Assembly (NCBI GenBank): GCA_963971405.1
Contig: OZ020484.1
Coordinates: 15,686,001 to 15,750,000, forward strand
Direction: 5' to 3'
From: Psococerastis gibbosa
Taxonomy: Eukaryota; Arthropoda; Insecta; Psocodea; Psocidae
Length of the DNA: 64,000 bases
Below the pieces are notes generated by a model, which ran no database searches, had not been told where the DNA came from, and saw only the letters and a program-made list of their open reading frames with translations. Position numbers and translations under genes: made by a program. This document shows, piece after piece, positions 45,501 through 58,113 of this stretch. Numbering within the stretch: position 1 is the stretch's first letter; each line of letters opens with the position of its first letter.

Positions 45501-47913
45501 AGTTTTGAGAAGTGGTTCCGTCAAGCTTTGTTTCTCATTTTTCCGTATTCTCCTTCTGAATTGATAAAAACTGAAATTCGAAAAATTAAACTTGTACTAG
45601 TACGATATTAATATTATAGGTACTGTATAAGCTGAACAAAAGTATATGGGTACTTTTTGGATTATTTAGTGTCCAACTCATACAGTAATTAAAGTACGTA
45701 GTTTGTAGTTATTATAAACAAATTACTCAACGCAAAAGAAACAGCTATAATAGAAAATGAAGACAAAATGTTTTAGGAAACCAATTTATCAATAGAATAG
45801 AGAATAGAAAAACCGTGTATTTCTCAACAAAAATGAACATGTGAACGTGAAATAACAACCTGTGCCCCCTCAAGCCGAAGCGTGGGAGGGTGGCACCTAC
45901 GACTTACACTTACACTTACAAACCTAATATAAGTTCAATATTAATAAATATTAACAATCAAAACACTGCATTAAACGGAACCTGAAATTGAGGCACAGGC
46001 TTTTGGCACACCTGTACTCGTGTTGAAAACCTCGTTGCAAGCTCTCTGCCTTCACATTATGAACCGTACAACCAACCAATCAAACAAAAATGCAACTGGA
46101 TGTGTAACCAAGCATCAGATATCCGAAATGGCTAAAATATGAGAAAATTGGAGATACGGCTCTGATAATGCTGACTGCAAAGCGACACATCCAGTCAAAA
46201 ATTGTTATCCATCAAACGTATGCTTTAAGAAATGAAGCAACCACGCCCATACTAGATTTTAACGTAATGGAAATACACTAGGCAATACTAGTGCATGACC
46301 AAACATAGGCCCCACACTGCAAAATATTGGATAGCCCTGGGCTACTATAGTTTCCACAAAATAAAAAATTTGACTGTACTGTGTACTGTAGTACTGCGTA
46401 CTGTGCGTCACAGCATAAAATCAACCGTCGGAAAAGCCTGAAACAACATAGGAAACAAAACACGGTGCAGTATTTTAGCTGCCAGAGGAGAACTAGAAAG
46501 ATAACAGAGTCCGGTGATACCCGATGACGTCGAGGCAGTATCGTAAACAAGCTAGCTGTATTCACTGCAAATCGTTGCAACACAGATTTCGATGGCATGA
46601 CCCGAATCCAAAATCAATGTCGTCAGTTTGCAACCAACAGAGGCGTTTGCATTTCCCCACCGGATGATTTGGATCTCTGCCGAACGATCTTGCTTATTTA
46701 CATGCATAAAACATAAATAAATTCTTTGGTCTTAGGTCGAAGCTATCAATTTTCTGCCCTGGCTAGTCGGGAAGCCTAGACATTTTAATATCGTAATTCT
46801 CTTCTCGGAAACTTTAGAAATGTTACGTCTCAAAAATTGTGGTCAGCTTTTTGAACGTATTATATACGAGTCGAGGATTCCGTAATTTTACAAACTTGCC
46901 ATAGAAAAAAATGTCTAGGTTATTTATTCACAATCAGGTACCTACCTAAAACAATTTTTGATTGTAGTTTCTTTTCTTATTCTTGGTAATTAGCCCAGTT
47001 ATTCAGAACAGTGTATTATGTCATAAGGGAAAATCTATTTTATTTCCCTTCACAGTACGTTTCAACCAAACTACATGCAGAAATGCAACATTTTAAAACA
47101 CACGCTAAAATAACGTCTAATAGGTTAAAGTCAGAAACTGTCAGAAAAATATGAAACTACGCATATGGGTTTTTATGAGTATCCTGAGCTCTTGTCGAGA
47201 GAAGGTGATTACTCTTGTAAGCTAAAATATATTATATAAATAGTCTTCTACCACTACGCCACACGCTTTTAGGCCCTAATTATTAGTCCTAATTTTCAAT
47301 TACTTTGGGTTCCGTTTTATATACTTATATACGTATTATTAACTAACAAATATTATTTCAATGCACATAAACGCAAACGGCTTTCACAGTCAAAATCTTA
47401 AAAACTGCCGTGATCCGGTCGAGGTCGACAGGAGCTTAAACTTCAAACGTTTCGTCCCCAAGTGCGAAAGACTTCTTAAGGGGAGGAGTAACTCGCAAAC
47501 TACGTCTCCACCCATTAACTTTGTGTGTTGCCTCTACAGGCAGAGGCATTAGAGTATTTCTCTGTTCCTACTTTTATCGTAACATTGTATGAATAATGAA
47601 TTAAATAGTCCATAACTTAAGGCAGCCCACAAACAACTTGCAAGGTTCAACAAATGTTATAGTTGCCGGTTGAAACCCGTCCCTCAGACGCGGTCCCACC
47701 GTAAACGTATCGGGAAGGCACCGCCATCTACCTATGCATGGTAACGACGGTGCCGTGCAGTATACTTTACAGAAAAAACTTTTCAAACGACGGTGGGACA
47801 GGTCCTTAGAGCATTCAACTACCGGAAGAAATGGAGAGCTGCACGGGGGCGGGTTTGGTCAGCTTCCACCCCGGCAAAGTGGAGACCAAGGCAACCTAAA
47901 CATCAACGAAGAA
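42571..47913. other. Long AT-rich stretch, no gene recognised
   Basis: The emptiest part of the window. A 20-bp-scale imperfect hairpin lies at 44091-44140 (CCGTGTGGCTACGGA ... complement). Frames of 60-111 codons occur on both strands (for example 43451-43786 minus, 46278-46598 minus); none shows a motif or convincing splice-site-bounded exon. 44700-44900 and 47640-47900 are somewhat GC-richer. Confidence 0.4.
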
Positions 47914-48125
47914 CTGAAATTAGAGGATAAAGAAAAACTGGACTTGGCGGGATTCGATTCCAGGCATCCCTGTTAGGCATAGATCGTGGGTTCGAATCCC
48001 GCCAAGTCCAGTTTTTTTTATCCTCTAATTTCAGTTAAAACGTGGAGGTTGCCTCTTCAACCAAAAGTTTATTTAATTGTCAGTGTTATATACTCCATAT
48101 AATACTGCAATAATGTATCAAGGAA
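47914..48125. mobile_element. tRNA-cassette element, copy 3 (palindromic)
   Basis: Inverted repeats CTGAAATTAGAGGATAAA (47914-47931) and its complement (48018-48034) enclose ACTGGACTTGGCGGGATTCG and, at the right, its complement ending GCCAAGTCCAG. The body GTTAAAACGTGGAGGTTGCC follows on the right, as in copy 1. Confidence 0.75.
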
Positions 48126-48889
48126 TAAATTGCTCGTGAAGCTCAACTACCTTTCTCCACCTGAACGGGAGTCACACGATGCCGCGCTAACCTGTGTAGG
48201 TGAGGGCTGGGGCAGAGGACCCGATCTGCGAATTTGGGCAACTGCAAGACGACAACCACTTTCTAGTCTGAACGAGCCTTGAAGAAGCTGTGTCCCGCGC
48301 GGATCTTTTCGAAGCCATTGACCATCCAGGTCGCAACATTTTGGAGCAACTTTTAGGGAAGTTACAGTGGAGCCTCAACTTAGTGGTTCTAATTCCGTTC
48401 CCATCCAATTTTATATAACATATTTATACGTGAAAAATTTAGAAAAATATTGAAAGCCTCGAAAAATAGTTTGACTTTGCGAAATTGACTTTGTTACGCA
48501 CTAGCAATTTCCAGAGTACAGATAAAGACGTTTATTTATTTTTCCTTTCACAACAAATGGGATGCAAAGCGATGCGATGATTCACAATGTGTCATTGATG
48601 AGGAGGCTTTTCCGATTTGTGCCTCCATGCGAAAGGGAATGGAGCGTCAAGCTCTCAAATGAAGCAGACAGCAGTGGGGTGGAGCCGACGGCAATATTCT
48701 TCTCGCTGACACCAACAATTATTTGACCCTCCCGATTTCCAATAGAAGAATAAGCAGTTTGCCACGGTTCATATTGCATTTTCTTCCCGAGGAAAATTCA
48801 ATTGAACATTTTTGCTATTTTCAACTGATGGAAATTCTGAGAAACTTGTGTTATCACACCAGTAATTCCATGGATATTTATAATACCAC
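48126..48889. other. No gene recognised
   Basis: 48364-48420 (CAGTGGAGCCTCAACTTAGT, then GGTTCTAATTCCGTTC) resembles the end of a pogo/Tigger-type element, but no opposite end was found. The minus frame 48187-48408 has no motif. Confidence 0.35.
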
Positions 48890-49000
48890 TTACTGGTTTT
48901 AAAAGTACCAGAACCCAAAATAGTGGTTTTAACGAAACGTCTGTCCGTCTGTTTGTCAATTTGTGAGCAAACCAATAGTTAGATTTGGCATGTAGGCTAT
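48890..49000 (-). repeat. Dispersed repeat family E, copy 3
   Basis: The minus strand contains TTTGCTCACAAATTGACAAA, then CAGACGGACAGACGTTTCGT, matching copies at 28325 and 42440. Confidence 0.6.
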
Positions 49001-50142
49001 TGTCTCGTGGCCATTTTTTTTTTGCTTACTCAATTTTGGGAGGTTTCACTCTCAAAAATTAAAAAAAAACGGCTGAAAAAGTTTAATAAACGGTTTCAAC
49101 GATTTATTTTATGTTCACATACTGTAGACGTTATTAAAGTTTAAAAAAATCCCAATTGGACGCTTGCCCCTTGATAGTTTGGTTCTAGGGGCCGTGTGTG
49201 TACCTAATTTTAATGCAATGTGCTTTAAAAATCCTAGATCCGAGGCATTTATAAAAAATAATTTTATATATTTATTTTACAGCGTCACTCATTTCAAACT
49301 GCGCCTTTTAAATGGCATTTAATACTGACAGTCGTCTAGAAAAATTTATGAAGAAAAAATGAATACTGCAATGCAGAAAGCTTATCCAATCTAAGCAAGC
49401 TATCTAAATGCATGCGACAGTGTATTTTATAATTTAAACAAACCAAAACTTAGTGTTTTATCAAAACTTGTTATAACATCTAAAACTTAAATTAGTAAAA
49501 CACAAATAATCGTTAAAAAACATTAAAAATTATTTTATAATATAAATTTAGCTGAATAACTAAGGATACTTTATTTAGCATTGGAGAGTATAATCTTGAA
49601 ATTATTCAAATGAGGAACGAAGACAAAATCTTAGAAAATAGAGAAATTCGACGAGCTTTCCTTCCAAAGCATTTCTAAGGTAGCATTTGACTTTTTCAGT
49701 TGGAAAACTAGCCTTTATTGGAAAATCAGGAAGGACTCGCATTGAGCATAGAGGGAAGAAAGTGAGACAAAAGGAAGATCGTGACCAGCAGGGGGAGTCA
49801 AGTGGTCGGCCGCCATTATTACCCCGCACAAATGGCGCACACAAAGAAAAACCGAATCCTCACAAACCAGCAACTTTCACAACTTTTCTATTGAAAATTC
49901 TTTTCTATTTGATGAGGAGGTTACGTGAGTTCCAAACTCTTCTCTCTTTCTCACAAACTTGTTTTCCCTCTTGTCAATTATTCTTTTCGAAATGTTTCTA
50001 ATTAAGGATTGTGAAAGAAATCAATTTCCAATATTCTCCCTCTATCTTACCTGAAAGTTTTCTTAATCAGTTGCTTAATTTAAATACTTTTAGCTCATTT
50101 ACATCTTTGAAACATTTTATTCTTATTTTAATGGGGAAACTG
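49001..50142. other. Nothing recognised
   Basis: The 104-codon plus frame at 49687-50001 starts with a basic stretch (Lys/Arg/Glu) and has no domain I can name. The 92-codon frame at 50011-50289 runs into the following duplication. Confidence 0.4.
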
Positions 50143-50860
50143 GGAAACAACTCAAGACAGTGTTATGAATCTTGTTTTATGAACAACATTTTCAGAGACA
50201 ACAACTTTGGAGATGAATGGGTTGCTAAGTCTAACTACTCCATAATAACTCCACTTTCTAACTTCGGTGGTAATTTAAGCAACCATTAATTTTATTGTAG
50301 GCTTATAATAATCCGATAGATTTTATACAAGTTGTTTACATTCAGCTGAAGCACTACCTCAGCTGCGAACTACAGGAATGATGTACAAAGAATTCCCCTT
50401 TGGCTATAGCTTGAGAAGCTTGAGAAACTACAGTGCTTCTTCCAATGTAGGGGTTGCTTTGACGTGGTCGAATGATATCAGGACTATAGCAACTTAGCAA
50501 CCTAGTTCAGGAGCTATCATAGCAAGGAAATAACTCAAGACAGTGTTATGAATCTTGTTCTATGAAGAACATTTTCAGAGACAACAACTTTGGAGGTGAA
50601 TGAGTTGCTAAGTCTAACCACTCCATAATAACTCCACTTTCTAACTTTGGTGGCAATTTAAGCAACCATTATTTTTATTGTAGGCCTATAATAATCCGAT
50701 AGATTTTATACAAGTTGTTTACATTCAACTCGCCGGTGAAAAACGTCTACAGGACTGATATACTACTAAGTAATTCCTCATTGGCTATAGCTTGAGAAAC
50801 TGCAGTGCTTCTTGCAATTTAGGGGAGGTTGCTATAACGTGGCCGAATGATATCAGGACT
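50143..50860. repeat. Direct duplication of a 340-bp segment
   Basis: 50143-50485 and 50526-50860 align throughout (AACTCAAGACAGTGTTATGA at the start, GAATGATATCAGGACT at the end), offset 383 at the start and 375 at the end, with about 40 unrelated bases between. The second copy has lost small blocks. No terminal repeats. Confidence 0.85.
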
Positions 50861-51559
50861 TTTATGGGCCGCTAAGAGTCTCCTCAGAGTGTTCTAAAGA
50901 GGCTAAAGAGGTACGCAATGAATGAATGACCCTTTCGTCATTTCCAGATATTGCAGTGCTTGCCGAAGCGGTAGGAGGACTCTGGAGCCGGTTCGCGTAT
51001 ACCTCAATTATGTCAACATGTTCCTACCGCCGTAATATTTCTTAGGTAGTTTTATATTTTATTTCGTATTTAACTTGTACACAAATAACAAAACTACTTC
51101 AATGTACAATGAAAAATAGATTGGGAAAGAGAAGGATAAAATTTCTGTTATAATAGTTGCCAACTGTACAAAATTACAGACGGCATACGATAAAAGGAAT
51201 ATACATGCATAAATATCAGAGCAGATTGACATTAGTTTTGAACGAGGAGAAATGGGCGAGGACAGCATCAAATGAGAGGCAGCTGAAAAGCAGCGCGAGT
51301 GATTTGACTCTCATGGGACTTAGAGCAGTACAGTACAGCTCGTTGATTTCGCGTTTACCAGACGGATCGACAGGAGAGATTAGCCAATCGGTAATCGTCT
51401 TAGCTAGCTTCTGTCTAATGCCACGGCTTTGTTTCCTTCTCATCCTGCAGTCTCCATCTACAGCCTACGTCCTAATGACGGACTCAGCCAGTACTTTTTG
51501 AAACAACTAATGATTGAAAGCAACAACAATAATGAGGTTACATTCTTCTCTTCTTCTCA
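50861..51559. other. Nothing recognised
   Basis: The 114-codon plus frame at 51157-51501 overlaps a 75-codon minus frame; neither shows a motif. Confidence 0.4.
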
Positions 51560-51745
51560 TAAGTCTCAGCGCTAGACTCGTATCTGTGCTTGGTTAAGTC
51601 ATGCTTTCACCGGTTTCATTGCGTCAATAGTCAGCTTGTCTCAGTTTGTCCATAATCCCTTGTAGCCGATGTAGGTTGACATCGAAAACGTATACCCATT
51701 CGCCAATGGCCATAAATTCACGCGGAAACAATAATGTCCGAAACA
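51560..51745 (+). repeat. Dispersed repeat family C, copy 2
   Basis: CTCGTATCTGTGCTTGGTTA, GCTTGTCTCAGTTTGTCCAT, TGTAGGTTGACATCGAAAAC and AATAATGTCCGAAA align in order with 57030-57205. Confidence 0.7.
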
Positions 51746-53032
51746 CAGTCCTCTATGGCTCTATCATACTCATAAAATATAGTATCATGTATCGTAGTAC
51801 AGTACTATTCTTCTTCTATAAATGTCTCTTCTATCGAAGATTGGCAATCATCATTTGGCGATTTTTTACATGCTGCATTTCTATATAACCATTAGCCAAT
51901 AAGCCATTTTCTCCTGTTGCAGAAAATACAATAATTACCCAAATAAGCAAGTTTAGTGGAATGAAGAAAACGACTGCTTTTGGAAGTATTGTACTCGTTA
52001 TTCAACGATGGATTGAGTTAAATCACTCATCCGTCAGTTTGTCTCAAAATCTCAGTAAACAAAAAACAAAAATATTCTATCTACAGCATGAAACTCTCTA
52101 ATTGTCACTGAGCAACATTGTTACCCTTTGTCCCACGTCCCGCTCTGTACCTGTTACAACTAGCAACCGCACAAAATTGGAGAAAATAAACTTTTTATGA
52201 TACTATAAAAATTGCGTTTCAGAAACTAACTCTTGAATTCCATTTTCACAACACACATTACTTCGAAACAAGATATAAGCAATTAACTTAAAATGAGCAA
52301 GGGAAAGGAAAATTGCGGCTTCGTTCTAAATTAAAAATATTCCAAACCCTCATTTCAAGTTTACTGCGTTCTACCCCTTTCAAATGGTCTAACATAAGGT
52401 TAGGAAACTGGAGTTTAGAACCTTTTATAGAATGCAACTTAGGACTATTTGATTTCTTGATGTCTGAGGGATTAAAAGGTGACAAAAAATACTGTTGGAT
52501 TGTAAGGCGTGAATAGGTAGCGGGAGCGCGCGCATTGTGCGCCAACAGCACTCGGTCGTGACATCGCATATCTTTCGAACATTACCACCCCACACATTGT
52601 CACCCCCATGGCAATGGAGAGAATGGAGAGGGATGTTATGAATCACCCACGCACCCTAGCACCAGCACCCTCATCAAGTCAGATGTGACTACATGCGTTA
52701 CATTAAGAGAGTGCCTTATTGCAATGTAATAGATTTGCTTTGGAACTTTGGAAGGAGAACTTCGAAGATTAATTTGTTATAATAATTAAATGCATAAAGA
52801 AAATTCTACAACAATAGACTTCTGTCATCGCCAGCGACGATACCTACCATTGCGCGGTTGTTGCTGGGAACGACGTTCTTAGCGCCAGACGGAAGATGGA
52901 CACGGGTTCTTTTAGTCTCAGGGTTGGCAATTACTGGGGCGTAGTAGCCTGGGGCTCGAGCAAACCGACCAAAGATTGGCTTTCTTTCCACAATGCACAG
53001 GCCCCTAGTGTTAAGCCATACCGAGTTGAGCG
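51746..53032. other. Nothing recognised
   Basis: Opposed frames at 52288-52646 without motifs. The last 230 bases become GC-richer toward the LINE fragment. Confidence 0.4.
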
Positions 53033-53268
53033 GTGCTGAACCAACTCCGCTCCGGCGCAGCCCCTGTGAAAACCAATAGGGCGAGATGGGGCCAGACAGA
53101 CGAAAGCAACACCATGTGCTCGTGTGGTCAGAGGCAGGATATGGACCACCTGTTCCAGTGCAGCCTATGCCCGGTCCAATGCACGAGGGATGACCTATGG
53201 CAGGCCAACAGTGCTGCCTACGACTTCACCCGATTTTGGAATGTTCGCCTGGACACGAAAAAGTAAAG
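53033..53268 (+). pseudogene. LINE C-terminal zinc-knuckle fragment
   Basis: The frame reads [19 protein letters not shown], then [19 protein letters not shown] and ends FWNVRLDTKK. This matches the terminal part of many insect LINE polyproteins, where an LNRLR.G word and an xCxCGxxQxxxHxxxxC cysteine-histidine cluster close the protein. A stop lies just upstream in frame, so the copy is truncated or broken. Residues C, C, H and C of the knuckle are all visible. Confidence 0.75.
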
Positions 53269-54580
53269 TAAGTGAGCGGTAATTCACACGTCACAGCAGA
53301 AAAACCACGGTAATTTGGCTGAGGCATACTGTGCAAGTATTATGCGAACAAAAGTCATCTTACAAATTATATATACAAAAGCATTTATCGCATATATTAT
53401 TTGACAGATGACTGTTGATCCTCTAACACTTACACAGATGCCTCAGTTTTTCTGTTGTGACGCATGGCAACTCCGTGTAGTTTTACTAAGTCAGTTGTCA
53501 TCCGAAATCCTGCGCAGCCGTTTCTGATGCATTGCTAAAGCTTTAGCTTATGGTAAACGTCAAATATGTCCGGCAGAGTTGCAGTCGCATCAAAGGTTCA
53601 ACAGAGTAAATAAAAAATATATATATTTTTTTAAATAATAATTTCCCCGAGTTTGCTCAACTAAGGACGACTTCCCTGTTCAGAGCAGCAATCTCTAAGG
53701 TCCTAATTTCCACGATGATCACCAGCCTTCGCTAGAAGAGGCATATAATGAAAAAGATGCTTGACTGAAAAATGAGACATGTAGCGTACTACCGCACTTG
53801 CAGAAATTTTACTATCTATTTCGCGCAATTACTCGTATTTGTCAAATCGCCCAGGTGTAAAACCAGCATAAAACTTCAAAGTATCAGCTGTTTGTCTACA
53901 ATGGTGATTCAAAATTGCATATGAGGCTTGAAGGTTTTCAGAATAAACAAATAATGATTAATAGAAATACAATACGACTGTCGCAGCACAAAAGGGTAAG
54001 GCGAACACATTTGGTTGTTGGTTGTATAGCCAATGTTCTGCTTATATCAAATTAAAGACTACTTCATATCTATCATTGATAAAACTCAAAAATATGAAAA
54101 GTTGAGGGAGAGGTTTGCATCGTTTCAAAAAAATACTGAATCAAACAATTCGCAGACTGGTCGGAAATCACATAAAAAGTTAATTAATTATTCAAACGGG
54201 TAGAAGCAATTGTGGATTGTTCCCCAAAACTGGAATATTCGTTTTCATACTTTCAACTCAACAGAGAAATTAGAATATTAAATATATTATACCTGTACCT
54301 GCATACTGTCGGTAGCACTGACTGTAGTTTGGTTTTTGTTCTGATTTCCAAAATGCAAAATTACACTTAGGCTATTACTATGAAATGCACGGGACAGCAA
54401 CAATTCCGACAATTTTGAATTTAAGAGTACTTAAGACACAGACTTTGGTCATCACTGGATAAACCCTAAGCTATACAATTTTATTTATTTCTATTGAATT
54501 AACAATGCATTTTGTTAATAAATTACTTCATAGAATTTGTATTCAGAAAACTAGAAAACAAATTTTAATTAATTTGGATG
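53269..54580. other. Nothing recognised
   Basis: AT-rich, no ORF above 60 codons. Confidence 0.4.
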
Positions 54581-54591
54581 TTCACGAGTGT

Positions 54592-54907
54592 GAATGAGTA
54601 CCTGTACGCGATATACCAAGAACCTAGGATAGTAGCTGAAGTCAAGAGAGCCCGCATCCGGTAGCTTGGGCACGTGGAACAAATGCCAGACAATTGGGCT
54701 ACAACAGCGGCCTTACACAAGATGTCCCAAGGGAAACGACGCGTTGAAACACCACGGGTTCTATGGCTGGACGACGTCGAGGTGAATCTGGCAACCCTTG
54801 GCTGGCGAAGGAGAGCGCAGGACCACGTAGGCTGGCACGATGTGGCAGAGCAGGCCAGGGCCCCTTAAGGGCCGCAGCGCCAGAGAGTAAGTAAGTAAGT
54901 AAGTAAG
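54592..54907 (+). mobile_element. 5'-truncated LINE with target duplication
   Basis: TTCACGAGTGT lies directly before (54581-54591) and after (54908-54918), an 11-bp duplication. The insert ends in five to six GTAA units (54889-54907), a LINE-type tail. Coding content: the last part of a LINE polyprotein, with RIVAEVKRARIR, one stop, then LGHVEQMPDN, PRVLWLDDVEVNLATLGWRR and AQDHVGWHDVAEQARAP before a stop at 54866. The RLDDV...W...AQDR..W...V.QAK end is usual in insect endonuclease LINEs. Complete boundaries make this the best-defined retroposition in the window. Confidence 0.88.
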
Positions 54908-54934
54908 TTCACGAGTGTATTTTGTTACGAATTA

Positions 54935-55120
54935 GCGACTTCAGTGACAAGGTTGTAGCGTGCTAGTACTTGTACGAGTATCTACACACCTTGCGGTCGG
55001 AGACGTGTCGCAACTCGACACAAGTACCTATTAGGTGACTTAATGAGGCGATTGAAGAGGTTAATCGGATACATTAATTCAATTGTTTGTATACGATATA
55101 ACCTTTTTATTAAAGAAGAA
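54935..55120 (+). repeat. Dispersed repeat family D, copy 5
   Basis: GACTTCAGTGACAAGGTTGT, AGCGTGCTAGTACTTGTACG, CGGTCGGAGACGTGTCGCAA and TCGGATACATTAATTCAATT follow the order of 9536-9697. It begins about 17 bp after the LINE target duplication. Confidence 0.7.
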
Positions 55121-57029
55121 AACCAGAAGAATAGTGATGGCAAAAAGGAAAAATGTTAAATATAAAACATTTCTTCTTCGAAAAACAAATTAATTGACAA
55201 ATTAACGTCAATGACATCTTTACTCGTATATTATGAGGTTTGGAAATGGAAAATTACCCTTTTTTCAATTATTACAAATAAAAGATAACAAAATCTAGCA
55301 TCGATTTCGACTTCCAACATGCAGTCGATCATGCAGGAGGAAATTTAAATTCAGCAGCCAGATCTTCAGGGAAGAAGAGCGACCATTCGCGTCTATCGCA
55401 TTAAAGTGGAGGTTCTTAAGACGGGCTCAGCAGTTGAGACGTTGAGTTAGCGAGGAAGATCCTAAAAGGCATATCAGTCTATCCAAATCATGGTATAAAG
55501 CATTCTGAGTCCTCTCAAGCTGGAATCCGTCAAACTGAATCCTGAAATCGAATTTCAGCTTTTCCCCTTCTATTTTGAGCCGTGAAAATCCCGATTTTCT
55601 GGAATGCGAATTGAAGTTATCTGGCCGCACAGTCAAGCACAAAAATAAGCATAGTAATGTGAAAAATGCCATCGACAGGTGCTGCTACAAATTTTCGCGT
55701 CTTCTACAATAAAATTATCCTGTAAAATTTGATGACAAGTGTGACAAGAAATGTGAAGAATGCCTAACGTTTCTTGTAAATTGGATTTTTATCTCGTTCA
55801 TGCTGAGAAAAACAGTTTTTTACGTGAATATTTTTTTTCCTCAAAAGAATTACTCCCTAGACATATCATGGCCTTGAGTCACGTTTTAGGGAGACAAAAC
55901 AATGTCTATTCATCTTTGTAATCATATAAATGATTGCTTCTTTCTCTTTTCCGGTAACACCGGCCATACAAGTAAGTATAATATATATTGATGGAACAAC
56001 TGAAGGTAAAATGTATGAAATTGACAAACCCCGCGTCAGCCAGGTCATATTGACGAAATTAAATAATTTCTCGATCCTCGGCCACAAATATCTAAGAATA
56101 ATCTTCTGAAGCTATATAAAGAATTCAAACTTTCTCCAGACGCAGACTACTTACACTGCGGACATACTACTATTCTACAAAATCATTGAAATTCACTATA
56201 TTACTGATATTCGGCAAGAATGTAGTTTAGTATGGGCATATATTTTACAAATATTTCAATTAAGCTGTCGCTGATATGTACAGTTAAGTAGGCCTTAATT
56301 TCGCTATATCTATATTTAAGTCCGTGTCGAGTCCTGGTCACCTCCGAACTAATGTGACTTTACTATGTTCCCCATGTGGTTCCGAATCCACTCTATAATC
56401 AGGAGGTCCACCCTCTCAGTCAACTCCCCTTCTCCCCGAGGTGACGGCTTCTGCCCATAGGGTGCCTCAAGTTAATAAACAGACTCACCTCCCCCTCCCT
56501 CGCCAGGCTGACAGGTTGGCTTCAAGCAGAAATGCTGAAACCAGGCGTTGGAAAACAAACAATCTTTCAAATAAAAATCACAATATAACGATAACCAATG
56601 TACAATACCTGTATGTCCTATACGATATCAATTCTAAATAAGTAAATTGTTTACATTTTGAAAACGGTTTGAATGAGATGAAGCAGGAATGGGAGTCAGC
56701 AACCATACATTTGGAAGAGGTGCATTACGTGACGAGGCTGAAGGATTAATTGGTCTAATTGACGGAGCCATCTCCCAATTACCAACTCATCACGGTTAAT
56801 CATTCATTATTTTAACCAAAGAGTTACAAAGACTCGTTCGTGCGTAAATTGAAGCAGGGAGCCCCATGATAATAAAATACGAAAAAAAAATCCCAAAAAG
56901 CCCTTTGCCATAGCTTGTGAAAACTCAGTAATTCTAATCAGTACTTCACTTACAGCAGGTGAAAACATTATACATCCAATATACTACTACAGTACTACTA
57001 TATGGCTTATTATTGGACTCGTATCTCTA
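55121..57029. other. No gene recognised
   Basis: 56330-56550 is GC-richer and contains a 66-codon frame without a known motif. The rest is AT-rich. Confidence 0.4.
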
Positions 57030-57205
57030 CTTGTTTATGTCCTGCTTTCGCCTGTTTCAATGCATCAATAGTACGCTTGTCTCAGCTTGTCCATTATCGC
57101 TTGTAGTTGGTGTAGGTTGACATCGAGGACGTATTAGTTTACAATGGCCAAAAATGCATACGGGGACAATACAAATCATGTCCGAAATCCATGGGGTCGT
57201 TGGCA
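57030..57205 (+). repeat. Dispersed repeat family C, copy 3
   Basis: GTCCTGCTTTCGCCTGTTTC, GCTTGTCTCAGCTTGTCCAT, GTGTAGGTTGACATCGAGGA and ATCATGTCCGAAATCC. Best-preserved plus-strand copy. Confidence 0.7.
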
Positions 57206-57871
57206 TTGGGCAAGGAACCAATGGGCCACTATAAGAAGGTCTAGGTTTAGAAAGAGAATCATTACTACTATAGAAACATGTGCATCACATTGAAAATTTG
57301 TACTATGCCAAAAAATGGTTAACAAAGATCAAAACTGTTAGTAACTATAATAACTATAATAAATATTATTAAGCGTGACATGTGACGGTTTAGGGAAAAT
57401 GTCCTGGTCGCAGCCTAACCTGTGAAACACACTCCTCGTATTGCGTGCTATACAAGCAAAATAACTCCAAAAAGTATTCAGAAAAATGTATTTCTGACAA
57501 TTAAAATAATATTCTAAAACGTTTACAGGAAAAAGTCTGTAACTGAGGAACCACATGAAAACCAAATACGATATGAGCCCTTAAAATAAGAAATGACTTC
57601 ACATAAAACACACCCTTCTCCTTTTCCTGATATTAGAGTCACACAACAACAACACGCAACCCCCTCCCCCCGCCCTCCTTGTGCAACAACATAACTAACA
57701 CAAGTTTAGTTAACATGTAAACAATACAGGCTATGTACACAATGTATGCACACTGCACTGCAATTCATAAAATAACTAATAATCATTATCCCCATGAATA
57801 ATTTCATCATAATATCAAGAATGTCCAATACCTACTAACAATTCTAGTATTTTCTAGAAAATTTAGCCCTT
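57206..57871. other. Nothing recognised
   Basis: AT-rich with a short C-rich block near 57660. No motif-bearing frame. Confidence 0.4.
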
Positions 57872-58113
57872 TGCGGCTATTCCAATGGCCAATTTTTCTT
57901 AAATTTTGATAATATCATTTACGGAAAATCATCAATGTTGCAATTATATTTTTAAATCTCTTTCCACTTGTCTTCAATAGTTGACCATTTTTGTTTGCAA
58001 TTTTTTCAAATTTTGTAAGATTTCCTTTAATTTTATAATCTACAAGAAATTTTATGATTCAAATTATGAAATAATTCGTTTGCTCTCAAGAAATTAATTA
58101 CAATTATTTATCG
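57872..58113. mobile_element. Left half of the 61261 MITE, interrupted
   Basis: TGCGGCTATTCCAATGGCCA, then ATCATCAATGTTGCAATTAT and CCACTTGTCTTCAATAGTTG, align with 61262-61500 to the point where the next element inserts. No right half follows 58498. Confidence 0.75.

Noticed and set aside
48364..48420. pogo/Tigger terminal repeat
   Set aside because: One end-like sequence only; no opposite end and no transposase frame. Kept as a remark in the gap entry.
49687..50001. Basic 104-codon frame as a host gene
   Set aside because: No recognisable domain, no repeat of it on an exon-like pattern, and splice signals cannot be judged by eye with confidence.
50143..50860. LTR pair of a small retroelement
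   Set aside because: Only 40 bp separates the copies and no TG...CA termini or primer-binding site are present.
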